DNA of 16,134 nt, from assembly GCA_007129985.1 (NCBI GenBank), contig SKUL01000105.1:1-16134 (forward strand), read 5' to 3'. The notes under the pieces are model-generated. The model did not search any database. It was not told where the DNA came from and saw only the letters and a program-made list of their open reading frames with translations. Made by a program: the position numbers and the translations under genes. Positions 14,015 through 16,134 of this stretch are shown in pieces. The stretch comes from Flavobacteriales bacterium. Its GTDB lineage: Bacteria; Bacteroidota; Bacteroidia; Flavobacteriales_D; SKUL01. How positions within the stretch are numbered: position 1 is the stretch's first letter; each line of letters starts with the position of its first letter.

Positions 14015-16134
14015 ATGATGTACCGCCACTTTTTGTTCGGCCTGCTTGCCTTCGGATTCATGATAATCCTTGTCTCGCGCTGTGGTTCACCGCGGGACAC
14101 GCTCAAGACCAAGATAGAGACGGCTTCGTACGCCGATGCGTGGCGCACCATTGATAGCCTCGACCAACGGGGCCGATACCGAACGGCTCAACCACTTGTT
14201 GCATCTCTTTTGCGCAGGAGCACGGCCGAAAACAATCCGGCACAGGCCCGAAAGGCCTTGCTCTATGGTATGAAATTCAGAAGTCACCTTGAGGATTCAC
14301 CCCAGGAAACCATCTGGCCGGTCATGCGCGAGAACATTGCGTCGGCTGAGTTTCCTACGCGCGAGGTGCTGCAAATAACCGCTGGATCAGCGCTTTGGGA
14401 CCAATACAATCAATTGCGCTGGACCTTAAAAGACCGAATGACCGAAGATACATCAGACGACATTAGAATGTGGTCGGATGACGATTTTCACCGCCAGATA
14501 TCAGCCTTGTTTCAAGATGCCCTGAGCCAACCCGAGACCCTTTTTGACCTCGACGCAGGCATGCTGGCTAAGACCTTAAGCGGATACCCCGACGCTTGTT
14601 CCGGCTTACCCACCATGCTCGATGTTTTGACCGCCGAAGCCGTTGACTATTACCTCTCCGATGAAGCCAATTTTTACCCGCTGAACCGCGCTGTGCCTGA
14701 GCCCGCGGTTTTGCTTTCAGGGCCGGAAGAGTTTGCAGCCATCACCCCCAATGAGCTGCCTCGCAGCCAATGGCAAAAGGCTATTCAACTTTTTCAATTG
14801 CTCGATGGATTACACGCTTCAAAAGACAATCAACTGGCCCGGGCCGAATGGGCCATTGAGCGCATAAGTAAGTTCAGAGCATTGAGTGTTGTTGACAAGC
14901 CTGCGCAGCATGTAGAACAGGGTTTAGAAGCCTGTCTGAACGCGTTTACCGATGCGCACGCAAGAGCAAGGATTCACATTGCCCTTGCAACACATTTTGA
15001 GCGAAGAGGGCAAAGTGCCGCGCACGGCAGCATTGCGTCTGAAGAACGCTCTCTGTACGTGGAGGCGCTGAACCACTGCGAAAAAGTACTGGCTTCAGAC
15101 GGCATCCCCGAACACTGGGAACAAGAGGTTCAAGCCATCCAAAGCCGTATTGGGCGAATGGAAATGGACATCTCCACCGAGCAGACCATATTGCCTCAGG
15201 AACCATGGAAAATCTTCATCAACTACAGAAACATCTCAGAGATTTACTATACGGTTGAAGCCTTTGACTACGAGACCTACAGGGAAATAATGAGCCTTCG
15301 GACCAAAGCGGAGCAGGTACATGAAATTGTTACCACTGCGCAGCTCAGGGGCCTTCCGCACCGCGTTCCGCTCAATGATGAGGGCGACCATTTTCCACAT
15401 GCACTAGAAATACCGCATGAGCCATTGCCGGAAGGTTTTTATGTGCTCATTGCTGCGCCCTCGCGGGTGGTGAGCATGGAGCGCACCAATGTGGTAATTG
15501 CGCCTTTCTTTGTCTCCAATGTGGCATGGGTGCAACAACAGGGCGCAGACAGGCAGCACGCGTTGCGTTTTTTACACCGTAAATCGGGCGATGTTCTGGC
15601 CAACATGCGGGTAGAAGTGTATGAACAACGCTACAACCCCTATCAGAAAAAGAACGTTTTTGAGCTGCTCGGCGAACAATTCACCAACAGCCGCGGTGAA
15701 CTCAGCCCTAACACTCCCGACCGAGACATCCGCATTGCGCTCAAGGCTTTTCACGCAGATAAAGAGCTTTGGATTGAGCCCTCTTTTTACCAACCCAATA
15801 AGCCCGAACCGAGACCGGCACTTATCCGCCATCATCTTTTCACCGACCGACAGGTTTATCGGCCCGGGCAAACGGTGTATTTCAAAGGAATTGCCGTGAA
15901 ACACGACGGCGATAACCGTGAGATTGTAAGTAATCAGGAGGTGAGTGTTATCCTCTACGACGCCGGCGGTCAGAAGGCCGGAAACGTTAAATTGACCTCT
16001 AACAGCTACGGGAGCTACCATGGCTCTTTTGTGCTGCCTTCAACGGGTCTCACGGGAACTTTCCGCATAGATGCCGGCAGGGATGCGCGGTATTTCAGCG
16101 TGGAAGAATACAGGCGACCAACGTTCAGGGTGGA
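14015..16134 (+). CDS. Alpha-2-macroglobulin-like protein, N-terminal part (cut by the window edge)
   Basis: An open frame of 706 codons from the ATG at 14015, running past the window end without a stop. Residues 4-22 are a hydrophobic export signal followed by Cys23 (ILVSRCGS), a possible lipoprotein site although Arg at -1 is unusual. Residues about 30-395 are mostly helical with TPR-like character and precede the macroglobulin part. From about 397 come beta-sandwich macroglobulin domains: an MG1-like segment (PWKIFINYRNISEIYYTVE), GFYVLIAAPS, an FFVSN...ALRFLHRKSGDVLANMRVEVYE segment, and an MG2 domain from about 602 (HHLFTDRQVYRPGQTVYFKG). Family members are very large envelope proteins proposed to trap proteases or guard the periplasm alongside penicillin-binding proteins. 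The thioester region, if present, lies outside the window, so its state cannot be judged. Confidence 0.88.
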   Translation, partial: MMYRHFLFGLLAFGFMIILVSRCGSPRDTLKTKIETASYADAWRTIDSLDQRGRYRTAQPLVASLLRRSTAENNPAQARKALLYGMKFRSHLEDSPQETIWPVMRENIASAEFPTREVLQITAGSALWDQYNQLRWTLKDRMTEDTSDDIRMWSDDDFHRQISALFQDALSQPETLFDLDAGMLAKTLSGYPDACSGLPTMLDVLTAEAVDYYLSDEANFYPLNRAVPEPAVLLSGPEEFAAITPNELPRSQWQKAIQLFQLLDGLHASKDNQLARAEWAIERISKFRALSVVDKPAQHVEQGLEACLNAFTDAHARARIHIALATHFERRGQSAAHGSIASEERSLYVEALNHCEKVLASDGIPEHWEQEVQAIQSRIGRMEMDISTEQTILPQEPWKIFINYRNISEIYYTVEAFDYETYREIMSLRTKAEQVHEIVTTAQLRGLPHRVPLNDEGDHFPHALEIPHEPLPEGFYVLIAAPSRVVSMERTNVVIAPFFVSNVAWVQQQGADRQHALRFLHRKSGDVLANMRVEVYEQRYNPYQKKNVFELLGEQFTNSRGELSPNTPDRDIRIALKAFHADKELWIEPSFYQPNKPEPRPALIRHHLFTDRQVYRPGQTVYFKGIAVKHDGDNREIVSNQEVSVILYDAGGQKAGNVKLTSNSYGSYHGSFVLPSTGLTGTFRIDAGRDARYFSVEEYRRPTFRV

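Overview
The window looks like chromosome of a moderate-GC member of the Bacteroidota (Flavobacteriales or Chitinophagales-like). Evidence: a secreted protease with a type IX secretion (T9SS) C-terminal sorting domain; a TonB-dependent receptor with an N-terminal carboxypeptidase-D-like domain; a PorT-like beta-barrel; A-rich start regions without clear Shine-Dalgarno sites; TAnnTTTG-type -7 promoter boxes; and a TGTCATTTCGACCGAAG-type interspersed repeat. I see no rRNA, tRNA, CRISPR array, transposase or phage gene.

Layout. (1) 1-159: REP-like repeat. (2) 160-1971 (-): secreted subtilisin-like S8 protease. (3) 2146-4800 (+): secreted S9 prolyl-oligopeptidase-family peptidase with an extra C-terminal domain, closed by a strong hairpin terminator at 4825-4863. 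(4) 4869-5798 (-): LysR regulator, divergent from (5) an isocitrate dehydrogenase with a C-terminal extension (5883-7325, +), followed closely by two small, mutually similar, uncharacterised proteins (7345-7587, 7600-7899). A perfect 7-bp palindrome with LysR T-N11-A geometry sits in the divergent gap. (6) 7900-8117: intergenic, with weak terminator and murI promoter. (7) murI (8118-8924, +), overlapping tail-to-tail with (8) a four-gene minus-strand operon, read as HYC_CC_PP-like small Cys protein (12486-12088), TonB-dependent receptor (12010-9791), secreted HMA metal-binding protein (9778-9416), gamma-carbonic-anhydrase-like hexapeptide protein (9429-8914). (9) nfu Fe-S carrier (12595-13197, +), convergent with (10) an outer-membrane beta-barrel protein (13866-13201, -). 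(11) A large alpha-2-macroglobulin-like protein starting at 14015 and running off the right edge.

Themes. Cell-envelope and secreted proteins dominate (S8, S9, TonB receptor, HMA protein, barrel, macroglobulin). The minus-strand cluster is best read as a transition-metal (probably copper) handling unit at the outer membrane and periplasm. The LysR/isocitrate dehydrogenase/small-protein block looks like a self-contained regulated TCA-cycle module; its two small paralogues and the operator palindrome are the least explained and most interesting parts of the window. Most other genes are ordinary housekeeping or envelope genes.
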